In this document: positions 1 through 12,091 of the stretch, piece by piece
Numbering within the stretch: the first letter of the stretch is position 1
How the letters are laid out: every line of letters starts with the position of its first letter
Source: Sesamum alatum
Lineage: Eukaryota > Streptophyta > Magnoliopsida > Lamiales > Pedaliaceae
Reading direction: 5' to 3'
Length of the DNA: 64,000 nt
Assembly (NCBI GenBank): GCA_034509735.1
Contig: JACGWO010000008.1
Span: forward strand, 11,481,864-11,545,863
Notes under the pieces: model-generated
Database searches by the model: none
What the model saw: the letters and a program-made list of their open reading frames with translations, nothing else
Told to the model about the DNA's origin: nothing
Made by a program: the position numbers and the translations under genes

Positions 1-905
1 AGGCTCCTGAGTTCTATAGGGGTATGGTCGTTTGATCTACCGTCTTCGGGCCTTAGTCTAGACATGAAATTGGGTGTCGGTTCACATCTTGGACTAGGCA
101 TTTATGCTTAGTACGCGAGATAGTGTACGCTCCGTTGCTTGATATAGAAAACATTTTCCTATTCGATTAATGATTGTGGCCATAGGTTCGAAAATTATGA
201 AGGTGTCTCTGACTGCATAGGAGATTGCGCTGTACATACTGACAAGGAACGGATCCTTTTCTTTAAACTCACCGTCCTCACTACACATTCTAACGACACT
301 GAGAAGGCTTATAATGATCATGTCTGTGACACAATCACCTCTCGCCAAATCCACGATACAACCATCATGCGCACATGACTGTCTTGGTTCCTCAAGTCTG
401 AGTATTTACTCCCGTACTATTGGAGTCAGGAAATTCTAGTTATACCGACCAAGCCTCCTAGGCTTCCATATGACGATTCCCCGCGAGTCACTTCTGTCGG
501 TTCACACATAGTCAACCAATCAAATAAGATCGTATAGACTTCCAACGTCTATCACCGATGAAATACGTCACTCATCTAATGAATATGATGCTTAGTGTAA
601 GTCTTCATAGGATACTCGATGCCGTGTCGAGGTCCTCGACTTGGAATGTTTTAGACCCAACCTTCATCAGTTGGTTTCATAACCGTCATCCAATGCGCGA
701 CCCAATTGCATGGGTTGTCTATGTGGTTTATGGGCTTTGTTGTGATGTTAATGGGATTCAACATAAATAAATGAGCACAACAAAGATAAAGCCAAGAATG
801 ATACTCATTTCTATTCATTAAATAATATTACATTACATCAAAATTGTCAAATAAATTACATAATGGTCAACCTAATTGGCTTTCTAATCGCCTAATCTAA
901 CCAAA
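1..905 (-). mobile_element. Copia-type LTR fragment, copy 1 (left edge cut by window)
   Basis: Non-coding sequence of the same family as about 41310-42213 and 62790-63570. Shared blocks in the same order include CTCACCGTCCTCACTACA, AAGGCTTATAATGA, GTTCCTCAAGTC, CACTTGGAATGTTTTAGACCCAA-like text and GGCTTTGTTGTGATG. The copy at the right end of the window lies next to a Copia RNase H frame on the minus strand, which gives both orientation and family. The right end is a relic of the terminus seen at 42213 (GGCTTTCTAATCGCCTAATCTAAC). Many substitutions separate the copies, so this one is old. Whether it is a solo LTR or part of a longer element cannot be told because the left side lies outside the window. 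Confidence 0.7.
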
Positions 906-918
906 ACATCCTTAGCCG

Positions 919-1925
919 ATGCGAGTAAAGCTATTCCATACCCAAATACATGACCCCGTGTACAATTCATTATTCAGCTATTATCGCAATTCTAATGTCA
1001 TCAAGGCATTTTGTGAAGTATTGTATCCATCAACCAACACTCTACTAACGTCCTTTGGAGAATTGTCTATCTCATTGTGGGATTTGTACACTCTTTCGAG
1101 CCTTTCTATTACTGAACTCCTTTATGACAAAGTTGTTCCAAGTGCCAAAAAGCTTAACAGTATTGATGAGATGAGATGAGATAAAGGCGCCTTGTTTTTG
1201 CAATTTTTTTACTTTTCGCTTATCACTTGCTTCAAGGAAGTACTAATGGTGATCCAGGTCTCTACTATAAACGGATCTAGTTTGGTTTAAAAGAACCACG
1301 AAAAGGCTCCCCCGTGTAAAGAGAAGAAGGTAGTTCATCCTACATTACCCTCTCCCCCGACAATTTTGGAGTACATAATGAGTGGTCTACTGCGGATAAA
1401 GCATTATTCTCGAAACTTGGCATTGAAGGAAGCTTAAAAGAAGAAATGTACCTGGCAGCATCATACTTAGCATTTCGGCTTTCACATTTTCTCTTTCGAT
1501 TCACAATATCGGTCTGATGTGCCATTATTTTCAAAGTGATCGATCGAAAGGTTGGCCTTATTTTTTTTGTCTTGGCAAGTATTTACAAAGGTTTAAACAA
1601 AATTTTTTACTCCCCAAAATCAACTAGCGTACATTCTCTATTTTCAATCCACTTTGTTTATAATTGGATAGCACATTGTTTCAAGACTCACCAAGTTCTG
1701 CAAGGTGTAGGTGGCCTCAAAACGTCGTTTTTCTCAAGGGAAGGAGATGCAAAATATACGACCTGTAGGAGGCAAGAAAATGACTTCACAAGGTGGCTCT
1801 TATATCTTGGAGTTGCAACATGACTAGGAAGGGCAATGATTATTTATATGTAGATGATGGTTCAGGCCAAAGAATTTGAAAAAACTTATTTTATGAACAA
1901 GAACTCTCATGCGCGACAAACCTAC
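919..1925 (+). pseudogene. Plant mobile domain (PMD) pseudogene
   Basis: Three frames together give a protein-level match to the antisense PMD gene at 30691-32683. The first block (919-1179) contains SFGELSISLWDLYTLSSLS and YDKVVPSAKKLNS. The second (about 1375-1500) reads as a decayed WSTADKALFSKLGIEGS segment. The third (1536-1820) contains VLASIYKGLNKIF and SIHFVYNWIAH. Similarity fades out near 1925. The PMD family is known from host MAIN/MAIL-type proteins and from transposable elements. At least two frame changes and several stops make this a non-functional relic. It starts only a few bases after the Copia-type end at about 905, so that insertion probably truncated it. It could be a relic of a Tat-type element lying in minus orientation or of a host PMD gene; no LTR or gag-pol sequence adjoins it to decide. 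Confidence 0.75.
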
Positions 1926-2910
1926 ATTATGTTTGGTTTTATTTTTTGAGTGTTTTGTTTTATTTTGTGAAGATAAAAAGAGAAGGATAAAGATAAATAA
2001 GTGTGTATTAGAACTAGGGTGCATGTTTGGGTTTACTTTTGGAGTTAATATTAAATAGTATAAAAAAATGTATTGTATGTATTGTGTTGTACTTTGGAAG
2101 GCAAAAAATACTATTCATTGCCAAACCATGTCTCTTATATATATTTTATAAATGTGTATATGTATATAGTATAATATTTGTTTGTTTGAAAGTGGACTAA
2201 ATTATATAATATATTATTGTATATTTGATTGGACCAAAACCTTCCAAAACATTCAGTAAAGGTGTTTTGGGAGTAAGCCATGTTTGATTTTGCTTCCGAT
2301 CCATCTGAGAATGGGCCAAAAATAAAACCAAACATAGTGTTAGACTCCCATGCAACGAGAGAACCCTGAATGAAATTTTTCACCTTAGAGAACCAAAAAC
2401 TGAAACTCAATTTGCAAATACTATCAAATAACTTATTTCTAATTAAAAGTTGACAGATACTTCATTTTAATTTGTTTTGCAAATACTCGTTAATGTAATT
2501 TCAATTTTAACCATGAAATAAGGATTGTGTTATGCTTGGAGTCAATTCCCATTTTGAAACTAATAGCACTCTCTTAAGTGAACCATGGTCAACTACGCAT
2601 TAGGGACCATAACCAGGCAATTCTAGGCTGGTTTTGGTAGGACTCGAGACTCATCCTACTTAACTTTAGTGTAATCCAAAGCCCATTGGGTCCCCTCCTA
2701 CCTCTTATACTTGGATCCCGACCTCAAACCCCCCTCATCCCAACCCGACTCCAAACCTTGTCTACCAGTCCAACCCATTAAAACCGATTTTTTTTTTTTT
2801 TTTTCTCTCCAATTAGTATATTTTTCAAAAATTAAGATTATTGTTTATGGGTCTCTAATTGGTTAGGTATTATTATGTCAAAGTAACAATCTATTTTAAC
2901 AACACATATA
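1926..2910. other. AT-rich intergenic stretch, no gene seen
   Basis: No coding frame of substance is present. The stretch holds low-complexity T runs near 2787-2804 and a short GC-richer passage at about 2640-2780 that I cannot assign. Confidence 0.5.
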
Positions 2911-3736
2911 GGGCTCGTTTGGTTTGTATGATAGGATTAAGTGTGATGGGATTGGGTGGGATGTGAAATTGAATAATAGTTAATCTCATCTTACATTATA
3001 TATTGTTTGGTTTGATGTATTGTATGTAGGATATCCCAAGTGATAATACAGTATGGTGTTTGGTTGAAGGGATTATAAAATATCATTAAATGCAAAAAGA
3101 CTATTAAGTGTATCCTGTTTTAAGTTATTTACATCTTATTGTAACTTGTCCATAATCACAAAAAATCTTAAAAAAAAACTATAAATTATTTATTGAATTA
3201 ATTGCTTCAAATAAAATCAATTTGTGGAATATTTCCTTTATTTTTCTGTATCTATATGAAATAGAAGTTCAAAATACGCATTCAATATAGTAATTAATTA
3301 AAAATCAAATATTTTTCAAAAGTAAAAAAAAATAAGGAGTAATATTTTTTATTCTATTTTATTATTTAATTACCATAATTTAAAATATACTTTTTTAATC
3401 ATGCATGTGATTCTCAAGTAACAAAAAATACAAAAAATTAGAAAAAAAGACAAAAGTTTGGTTGTTGTTCATGACGAGAAGAAATAGATAGAGAGAAAAA
3501 GAGGGGGGAGAGGGAGAAGATAGAAGGGTAAATGAGGAATAAAATTTTTAATACTAGTTTATCATAATTTGTGGGACTGTGTATCTCACCTCATAGGTGA
3601 TATCCATTATCCCATAAATTCTAATAAATAAGACCGGGCCCGATATTAATACCGTGCTCTAATAATACTAACCAAACGTGTGATTAGGCATGATAAGTAA
3701 TTTTATCATGCCTAATCACACGAATCAAACGGGGCC
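2911..3736. mobile_element. MITE with GGGCTCGTTTGG-type terminal inverted repeats
   Basis: The left end GGGCTCGTTTGGTTTGTATG matches, imperfectly, the reverse complement of the right end (GGCCCCGTTTGATTCGTGTG). A 3-bp direct repeat ATA flanks both ends (2908-2910 and 3737-3739). There is no coding frame. A 3-bp duplication with GGGC-type ends suggests a PIF/Harbinger-type non-autonomous element, but the duplication is not the usual TTA/TAA, so the superfamily is inferred. Confidence 0.7.
3677..3722. repeat. Perfect 20-bp inverted repeat with 6-nt loop
   Basis: Positions 3677-3696 and 3703-3722 are exact reverse complements separated by GTAATT. The hairpin sits just inside the right end of the surrounding MITE and repeats part of its terminal sequence, so it looks like a duplicated, inverted terminus. 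Confidence 0.9.
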
Positions 3737-3831
3737 ATACTATACAAAAGTAAAAACAAATTTTGTTAAAAAAAAAAAAGTAAAAACAAATAAAAAAATC
3801 TAAAATAAATTAAATATATTCATAAATATAA

Positions 3832-4241
3832 GGGTAAATTACAACCACCTCCCATGAGATTTGGTATAATTCCAAATACCCCCTCGTTGTTTGAAAAATT
3901 ACAAATACCCCCTTCCCCTGAGGTTTATAACTGTCTAACAAATAACCCCTTTTTATCAATTTTTATGGATGAACGGACCAAAATGCCCTTATTTTTAAAA
4001 AAATTTGAATTTTTTTGGACTACAATGCGCAAAAAGATATTTTTTAAGTTTTTTACACGGAGGAATAAAAATGCACCAATCATTTTTCTACGATTGAACA
4101 AAAAAAAAGAAAAAAATAATCAATTTCAGGCCTTTGGTTAAAAATTACAAACCTCAGAGGGGGGTATTTGTAATTTTTCAAACAACAAAAAGAATATTTG
4201 TAATTATATCAAATCTCAGAGGATGTGGCTGTAATTTACCC
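3832..4241. mobile_element. Mutator-like MITE, family GGGTAAATTACA
   Basis: Both ends are long inverted repeats beginning GGGTAAATTACA, extending through 'TTTGGTATAATTCCAAATAC' and its counterpart. A 9-bp direct repeat TAAATATAA flanks the element exactly (3823-3831 and 4242-4250), the duplication length typical of Mutator-like transposons. No transposase is encoded; the open frame inside is A-rich and not protein-like. A relative lies at about 52120-52545. Confidence 0.85.
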
Positions 4242-4250
4242 TAAATATAA

Positions 4251-5648
4251 TCTTGGATGGAAAAGACCCAAGACCCACTCCAAACTGGTCGAATTTATAA
4301 AATTAAATTCGGTCCAAAATTTAAACCTGCGTCATTTAAAATGGGTCTTAGGGTGAAATGGGAGTCTACTTACTCCAGTTGTCATCCCTATCTACAATTA
4401 TATTATTTAAGAAGAAAGGAATTAAAGAAATATGTTTGTTGGTTTGGCCCATCAAGCATAATGTTCACGAGCCTAGAAAGTAGAGGAAAGTCCAAAATCA
4501 GCACAGATTGTGTTATGGGCTTCTCCTGGCCCTAAACGCGTTAGTGGCCTTGATTATCATTCCTTATTTTCCGTTCAAGTTCTAAAAGCCCATGATTATC
4601 GCTTGAAACTTAGATGGTGTTTGATTAAATTTATTTATAAAATCTTATATGTCCATATATTTTATGAAATACTTTTTTAATTCATAAAATATTAAATTGT
4701 ATTTTGAAAATAAGTTGGCAAAGTGTTTGAATTGAAAAAGACCGTGAAGCTTATAATATATTACTAACGATAAATTTGTAATTAATTTGAAGAAAATTTA
4801 AGTAATTTCTTAAAATTTTTAAAATATATTGTGAAGTCCTTTATTTTTTCTCAAATGAGCTTATACCCATTATCTGAAAAAATTATCAAATACTTTACAA
4901 CATCTTATTAAATTTTTCTTATAAAATGTTTTGAAAAACGGGAACACCCTTCTAGTACAAAACTACTTGATCTCCATTGGCACAGAATTATTGTGGAATA
5001 AATTACTAAAGCCCCGGCAAATTGGTTGATACGGGGTTTTACACACAATACTACAAAAAATTGGGCTTTTACCCACAACACTATAAAAAATTAATTTTTC
5101 GCTACACTATAAATGATCACGGATCAAAAATTATGATAAATCAATACTATTAACCACGATTAAAAAAAATCAATGTAAAAACTTAAATTTTTACCACTGT
5201 TAATCAACATTTGTAATGATTTTTGCCATAGCCAAAACAATTGTCATTGTTTTGGTCATACTTGCAGAAACAATGGCTAATAGTTGTTGTAAAATTGTGA
5301 TTAATTTGTATTCGTCACAAATCTTTTTTCTTAATTATAATAATTAACTATAATAAAAAATTATATTTTTTCTACTGCAAGTACCCATCACCATTAATAC
5401 AAAGACCCAAAATTTAAATTCAAAACCTCCAAGGAGAGATCTTGAGGTCAAAATTACTGAACTCCCGGTGTGGAAGGGGGGAGATGAATCTTAATTTGCA
5501 CGGGGGAGCCTAAAATAGATGGGGGCGGCTCTAAGTAACGGACATCGATGACTTAAATCATATATCTAATATACTATTTATTAAATAAGAGAATTGATAT
5601 CTATGGTTTTTTCTTTGTGTTTGTATTTAAATTTATATGATTAAATTA
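4251..5648. other. Intergenic, diverged repeat remnants only
   Basis: No gene seen. About 4610-4940 contains the 'TTATAAAATCTTATA' type of repeat also seen near 49235-49920 and 50820-51030. About 5105-5395 resembles the interior of the CACTA-type MITEs at 18081-18347 and 19931-20250 (taken up by phrases such as TTGCAGAAACAATGGCTAATAG) but lacks clear ends. Confidence 0.5.
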
Positions 5649-6044
5649 CGTAAAATTACACTTTTGATCCCATAGGACTGGAGTGTCAATACTTTTGGTC
5701 TCGCTCTTCCTGAAATGACCAATTTAGTCCCAAAATTAGGAATTTTCGACACTTTTGATCCCGCGCTTCCAGAAATGACCAATTTAGTCCCAAAATTGAG
5801 AATTTTCAACACATTTGGTCCCATTAGACGGTTTCTGTCAAAAATGTTAACGGCAAACGTCTCACCATTAGTGGGACCAAATGTGTGAAAATTATCAATT
5901 TTTGGACTAAATTGATCATTTCAGAAAGCGCGGGACCAAAAGTGTCAAAAATTCTCAATTTTGGGACTAAATTGGTCATTTCATGAAGCACGGGACCAAG
6001 AGTGTTAACCCCTTAATCCTATGGGACCAAAGTGTAATTTTACC
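5649..6044. mobile_element. Mutator-like foldback MITE with 9-bp target duplication
   Basis: The element is nearly one large inverted repeat: the left arm begins GTAAAATTACACTTTTGATC and the right arm is its imperfect complement. The 9-bp direct repeat ATTAAATTA flanks it exactly (5640-5648 and 6045-6053). The interior repeats the unit 'GACCAATTTAGTCCCAAAAT' in both orientations. A minus-strand open frame inside merely reflects this repetition. Confidence 0.85.
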
Positions 6045-6062
6045 ATTAAATTAATTTTATCT

Positions 6063-6302
6063 AAAAAGGAAAAGGTTTAATGCAATTTACATCTTTTTGA
6101 TATTACAAATGAATAAATTACCCCCTATGAAAGAAATATAGCAGTTTACCTCCCAGTGTTCTTTAATAGGGAGGTAAATTGCTCCATTTAAAAAAAACAT
6201 GATGAGGTAAATTGATTCATTTTAAAAACATAGGGAGATAATTGCTATTTTATTTTTCATAGGGAGGTAATTTACTCATTCGCAATATCACAGGGGGGTT
6301 GC
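6063..6302. mobile_element. MITE fragment interrupted by the LINE
   Basis: Repeated phrases such as AGGGAGGTAAATTG and its complement TTTACCTCCC form an inverted structure. A relative lies at about 14445-14665, sharing GCAATATCACAG near its right end. The LINE begins at 6303, and the other side of the target resumes at 12271. Confidence 0.6.
6284..6302. repeat. Target-site duplication of the LINE, left copy
   Basis: The sequence AATATCACAGGGGGGTTGC recurs at 12271-12289 with one mismatch (G to T). Its position directly left of the LINE and directly right of its A-rich tail is the expected arrangement. Confidence 0.9.
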
Positions 6303-6930
6303 GAGACACATGCTAATCAAGAAATTAATTAAGTATTTCGAATGAGAAGAATGGTAGTATCTCGAATGAGAAGAGAGGGCCGTGAGGAGTTTTGAGTGTT
6401 TTCTTTCTTCTTTCTGAGTGGTTCTGGTGACTCTTTGTGATTTGGGTGGGTTTAGGGTTGGTTCATTTTGCTCTATCATGGGTGTTGCTCATAGGCTTTG
6501 CGCAGGTTGCCATGGTTAGGCTGAGTGGGAGGTTATCCCGCTGAGGTTCTTCTTCATCTACCGTTGTTTTCCTTCGTCTCTTGTGTTCGAGCTGTCGTTG
6601 TTTTTTTTTTTTCCTTTCTTTCTTATATTTTGAGTTGTCGTTTGTTTGTTTTCTTGTTCTAACCAGTTGTGTGTCCATTCAGGGGTTCATCTCCATCTGT
6701 TTCGGTGTTCTTTTGTGTGTAGGGTAGGGCCTTGACTTCGCCGGTGGTGAGGGCCTGGCAGGGGTTTGGTTCAACCTAGTTGCGTGTGGTTGATTTATGA
6801 TAGCACCTAGTGCAGTAACTGATGACGATGGATTTGGGGATTGAGCAGTTGGGGGAGGTCGTTGGTGATTACGGAGGAAGAGGAGGGAGGTCTGACATTA
6901 CCAGAGGGGGCATGGGAAGGGAATTCTTAA

Positions 6931-7700
6931 GTGGAGAATTTTATTCTGGTAGGTCGGTTGCTCACTCCGAGAGCTTTCAGGTTTGATGTCTTACAGATGA
7001 CGTTGATGAACCTTCTTAAGCCAATTAGAAATCTCACGATTCAAGCGTTGGAGTATGATCGATTTCTACTTATATTTAGTCATAATGCAGATAGAGACAG
7101 GGCTATGAAAGGTTGTCCTTGGACATTTGATAAAACTCTTGTGATTTTAGATCGGGTGGGGGCGGCGAACAATCCGTTGGAGGTTGATTTAAATTGGTGC
7201 CCATTTTACATTCACATTCATGGCCTACCAATCAGATTGATGACTAAGGAAGTGGCAGAATACGTCGGTGATAAATTTGGGCGATTTGTTGATTCGGATC
7301 ATGGGAAGGCACCGTTTGCATGGGGATCGAAAATACGTATTTGGGTGGAATTGGATATCCATAAACCTTTAACACGTTGTCTCAAGATGAGATCGTCCAG
7401 ACGAGATGAGATTCTGGTGTCCTTCACATACGAAAGATTGCTGAACTTCTTCTACGATTGTGGCATCTTAGGACACATTATGCGAGACTGTAGCTGACGT
7501 ATTGGGTACGATGAAGAGCTCCATGTGGAAACACAGCTACAGTACGGTGCTTGGTCACAGGAGTCAAGGGCGGTGGGTCAATTTTCCAATCAAATTGGGG
7601 GTGCCGGTGGGTGGCGCGGTGGCGGTTGGGGGGTGAGGAGGGGGTTACAAAGTGGTCGAAACAGGGGTCGTAGGGGAGTAGCTATTTTTGATTTTTGGAG
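6931..7700 (+). pseudogene. LINE ORF1: DUF4283-like RNA-binding protein with zinc knuckle
   Basis: In plant L1 elements this protein is thought to bind the element RNA. The DUF4283-like part is visible as LVGRLLTPRAF, then FLLIFSHNADRDRAMKGCPW, then WCPFYIHIHGLP, followed by a CCHC knuckle at about residues 168-188. In the knuckle (FFYDCGILGHIMRDC) the first cysteine position is occupied by phenylalanine. A TAA lies directly upstream at 6928-6930, so the true start lies further left in another frame (an ATG near 6830 is a candidate). A TGA at 7495-7497 interrupts the frame, which then continues open (through YDEELHVETQLQYGAW) to about 7700, where the sequence becomes glycine- and arginine-rich. 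Confidence 0.85.
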
Positions 7701-8682
7701 TTAAAGGTGGGTTAGGGGGAACGAGCAGCGAGGGGTGGCCGGAGAGTGGAGACGGTGGCCAGAACACCAGGGGCGGTTGCTGAAGCGGCGGAAGGAGAAA
7801 CGGGGGTGGAGTCGTGGGGGAGGGAGAGTAGAAGGAGTGGGAGTGGTGGGGAGCATGAGTTGTTGGGCCAAACATATTTTCTTAATAGTTTAGCAGAGCC
7901 TAGTTGCGATCACCTTCAGTCTATCCCCATAGAATCCATCCCAAATTCTGAACCACAACCCATAATCCTACCTACAGACCTAAACCATATGCAAGGCTAG
8001 CCCAATTCGCACATGAGCAGCCCATCTAATATAAAAATAAACTAGTTTTTACCTATAGAGGAGAGTAGTCAACCCATCCATCATGAGTCTAACACAACAT
8101 TAACAAAGCCCATAACACATGAACCTACTTCTGTTTTAAGTCATCCCCTTCACACAAAAGCTCTATCCACAGAGCACACGTACCCCAACCTGAACCGAGC
8201 AATGCCAAGGGAAAATTTATCACAAATCTGTTAACGGAAGATGGAGGGGAAGAGGGAATTTCGGGAAAAGAGAAAAAGAGGATACTTTCTGTGTCGCTCA
8301 TGGAGTCTCCATCGGCGAACGCAGGTTCTGGCATACGGTCAGTGGAGTCGGTGCTCGACGGAGGGTGTCCAGTTAATAGAAATGATCTCCCTTTCAATCC
8401 ATGGAATTACCGATTTGGATGGGGTTAGTTCGAACATAATGGGAGAGGACAGGCTTGTGGCGGTCCCAATTGTGTTCAATGCAACTACGGTGGAGAAAGG
8501 GAGGGGGGAGGGTGTCGAGGCAGAGGAGGAAGGGGGGTTGTGGGTCTTCGAGGTAAACGCAAGCATGGGTCGCCAATGGGTGAGAGGCCGCTCAAACGGT
8601 CTCTAATTGATGAATCAGAGGATGGTTTTGAGGTACAGAGTCGAGTTTTGGCAGAGGCTGAGGTTCAGCCCCGCCGGTCGCC

Positions 8683-11600
8683 ATGAGTGCGATAGTGTGG
8701 AATTGTCGGGGTTTGGGGGGCACCTCGACAGTTCGAAAGCTTGAATCATGTATCCGTGATGTAAAGCCCCTATTGGTGTTCTTATCAGAGACAAAATATG
8801 GTCAGGTTAGATTTGATAGAGTGAAGGAGAGGTTAGGTATGTTTGGTGTCTGTGTGCCAGCAGTCGGTAGAGGGGGGGTCTTGCGTTGCTTTGGAAGAAA
8901 GATGCGGTAGTTCAACTAAGATCATTTTTAGCAAACCACATTGACGCTGATGTAGTGACAGAACCTGGGATGGCAAACTAGCGTTTTACTGGGATATATG
9001 GAGAAGCTAAGGTGGGGCGTCGGAGGATAGTATGGGATAAGCTGTATCAACTGAGTCGTCAATCTGATGCACCATGGCTATGCGTGGGGGATTACAACGA
9101 GATACTGTCGCAGCAAGAGAAAACAGGGGTACAACGTCCCAGGTGGCAAATTGAGGACTTTCATAATGCTTTGCTTCGTTGTGATTTGGCTGATTTGGGT
9201 TTTCAGGGGTCACCGTACACGTGGTGCAATCGAAGGCAAGACTCTGCTACGGTACGAGCAAGGTTGGATAGATCTTGTGGAAACTCTAGATGGATCACTA
9301 GGTTCCCAAGTACAAATGTCACGCATTCATCAACCCCATATTCTGATCATGCCCTGTTAATAGTGCAATGGGATCTAGGTCGGGGGGTGCAGAGAAGGAA
9401 GAGACAGTATCACTTTCGTTTTGAAGCCAAATGGTTGCAATCAGAGGACTGTTTTCAGGTTGTTGAGGAGGCTTGGGGCGTTCATGTGGGGAGGATCGGG
9501 GAACACGGTTGTTTCAAAAAATTCAGAATTGCAGACTGAAAATTGCTACAGTGGAACCGTGAAACTTTTGAGAGACCAGCGAGGGAGGTGCAAAATTTGG
9601 AACAACGGTATTCAATTTTGGAGGAAAGAGTAATTGGGCAGGAGGAACACAAGAAATGGAGGATATATGTAATCGGCTTGAGAATATTCAGGTTCAGGAA
9701 AGGCTGAAGTGGCAGCAGCGTAGCAAAAATCATTGGTTGGCTGACGGAGATAGTAATACAAAATTCTTCCATGCTTATGCTTCTACATGACGTCGCCAAA
9801 ACACTATTGATAGGGCTGCGTGACAGTTACGGGAATTGGAATGAGGAAAAGCATGAGATTCAGAAAGTACTGTTAGATTATTTCGAGGAATCTTCTCATC
9901 TTCTAGTCCATCAAAGTCGGCTATGAACGAGGTGCTATCATCTATTCAGCCACGAGTGACTGAGGATATGAACCGGACGTTTGCTATGTCGTTCACTGCG
10001 GAGGAGGTCAAGAGCGCTGTCTTCGGTATGTCTCCCCTTAAATCTCCTGGTCCCAATGGTATGCCCCCTTTATTCTTCCAAAATTTTGGCATGTTGGTAA
10101 TGATGTGTCTTCTGCTGTGCTGAGAATTTTGAATGAACATGTGTTATTACATAAGTTCAATTTTACTCATGTCGTTCTAATTCCTAAATGTGATGCTCCC
10201 GAAACTATTTCTCAACTCCGACTGATTAGTCTATGTAATGTTATTATTCGTATTGCATCAAAATGTATAGCTAATCGGCTAAAGGTCATGCTTGATTTGG
10301 TCGTGTCTCAGTCTCAATCTGCGTTTATTCCGAATAGGTTAATTACAGATAATGTTCTGTTGGCTTTCGAGATAAATCATCACTTAAAAACCTTAACTCG
10401 GTCTAATGGGGCGTCTGTGGCTTTAAAACTGGATATGAGCAAAGCTTATGATAGGATGGAATGGCCGTTTCTCCGGGGTGTGCTTCTTAGGCAAGGATTT
10501 CATCATAGGTTGGTTCATCTTATTATGCTATTAGTTACAACAGTTTCATATTTTTTAACTCTTAATGGTGAGCCTTTTGGTTATTTTCAACCGGAGAGAG
10601 GTATTCGGCAAGGGGATCCTCTTTCCCCATACTTGTTTATTTTCTGTGCTGATGCTTTGTCCAGTTTGATCCAAGTGGCTGAACAGGAAGGGCGTTTGAT
10701 GGGGGTTTCTATAGCTCCCCAAGCACTATCAGTGTCTCATCTGTTGTTTGCCGATGGCACCTTGGTGTTTCGTGAGGCTAAAATGGATCAGGTGAGGGAG
10801 ATTGGGCGGATTTTGAGGGTCTATGCTAGGGCGTCGGGGCAGGAAATAAATTTTCAGAAATCGAGCATGATGGTTAGTGGTCGGGGGAGGGAGGAGTGGA
10901 AGAGACAGTTAACTTCGATTTTGGGGGTTGGGTTGGTGGCTTATCATGAGCGATATCTTGATTTGTCGGCGGTTGGACGGGGATCACGGGGTGGGCTGTT
11001 TGGATATTTGAAAGATAGGGTGTGGGATAGGGCAAATGGGTGGAGTTCGAAGCTTTTGTCTCAGGCGGGGAAGGGGGTTTTAATAAAATCAGTGCTGTAG
11101 TCCATTCCTACCTACGCTATGTCATGCTTCCAGCTTCCTTGTTATTTGTTGCGTAGTTTGGAATCGGCCGCAACGGACTTTTGGTGGCATAATAGGGGGG
11201 AAAGAAAAGTACATTGGGTAGCATGGACTAAATTGTGCTATCCTCGGTCAAAAGGGGGGTGGGTTTTTCAGTCTCTTCGGGATTTCAATCTGGCTCTATT
11301 AGCGAAATAAGGTTGGAGGATGTTAACGAGACCAAACTCCTTGATTAGTAGAATCTTTCGGGCTAAGTACTTTTGTAACGGGAGTTTTTGGGATGCAACG
11401 TTAGGACGTAGACCTTCATGGACGTGGAGAAGTATTTTGGGGGCGAGTGGGTTGTTGGAGGAGGGCTGTATTCTGGCATCTTCTCAGGGGCTGGGGACTG
11501 GGGCTGAGTGGAGGTGGAGGTTTCATAGGGAGGCAAGATTTACGGTGCGGAGTGCTTATAAACATTCTGTGATTATGAGAGAAAGGATGGGGGCTTCAAC

Positions 11601-12091
11601 GTCTGAGGGAAGGGGGGGATTGGGTTCTAACAGTGATGGGTTTTGGTCTATGTTGTGGTAGGTTCGCGTTCCACCAAAAGTGAGAGTCTTTATGTGGAAG
11701 ATTTGCCATAATGCTATTTCAAGTTTGGCGAATTTGGCTCGAAGAGCTGAGGGTGTTGATGCGGTCTGCCTGTTGTGCGGAGGAGATGTGGAGAATTTGA
11801 AACATGTGTTGCTGGACAGTTCCATGGTTAGGTTGAAGTGGGCGTTAGCAAGTGTTCGGTGGTCTATTGTTTCAGCTTGGCAAGGAAGTGTGGAGGCATG
11901 GGTCCAGTTCGTAATGTGTAGATTGTCGGAAGAAGGAAGAGAAGTTTTTCTTTATGGCCTGTTGGAGTATATGGAATCAACGTTCCGGCTTTGTTATGGT
12001 AGGGAAACATGAGGATTTACAGCAGAGGTGGCAACGAGTAATGAGGTTGCTGTCAAGCTATAAGGAAATGCAATCAAGATTAAAGGTATAG
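8683..12091 (+). pseudogene. LINE ORF2: endonuclease - reverse transcriptase polyprotein
   Basis: This enzyme nicks the target and copies the LINE RNA there. The apurinic-type endonuclease begins MSAIVWNCRGLGGTSTVRKL and continues through LSETKYG, WLCVGDYNEIL and the YSDHALL motif (to about 9360). A linker motif QRSKNHWLADGDSNTKFFH follows (about 9715-9770). Reverse transcriptase spans about 9970-11100 with LKLDMSKAYDRMEW, GIRQGDPLSPYLF and LLFADG, where the second catalytic aspartate is glycine. The zf-RVT part (about 11680-11860) has CLLCGG and a histidine but a serine where the last cysteine is expected. Breaks seen: frameshift in a G run near 8875, stop at 8979-8981, frameshifts near 9535, 10095 and 11945, and in-frame stops at 11098-11100, 11308-11310 and 11659-11661. 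The probable original stop is at 12089-12091. Confidence 0.92.

Noticed and set aside
3854..4141. 95-codon open frame.
   Set aside because: Falls inside the inverted-repeat MITE 3832-4241 and consists of A/T-rich low-complexity codons.
5633..5824. Minus-strand frame with repeated GTKLVISG text.
   Set aside because: The repetition is that of the foldback MITE 5649-6044, not of a protein.
7645..8606. Several overlapping open frames on both strands in a GC-rich region.
   Set aside because: They lie in the ORF1 tail and ORF1-ORF2 spacer of the LINE; composition explains the open frames.
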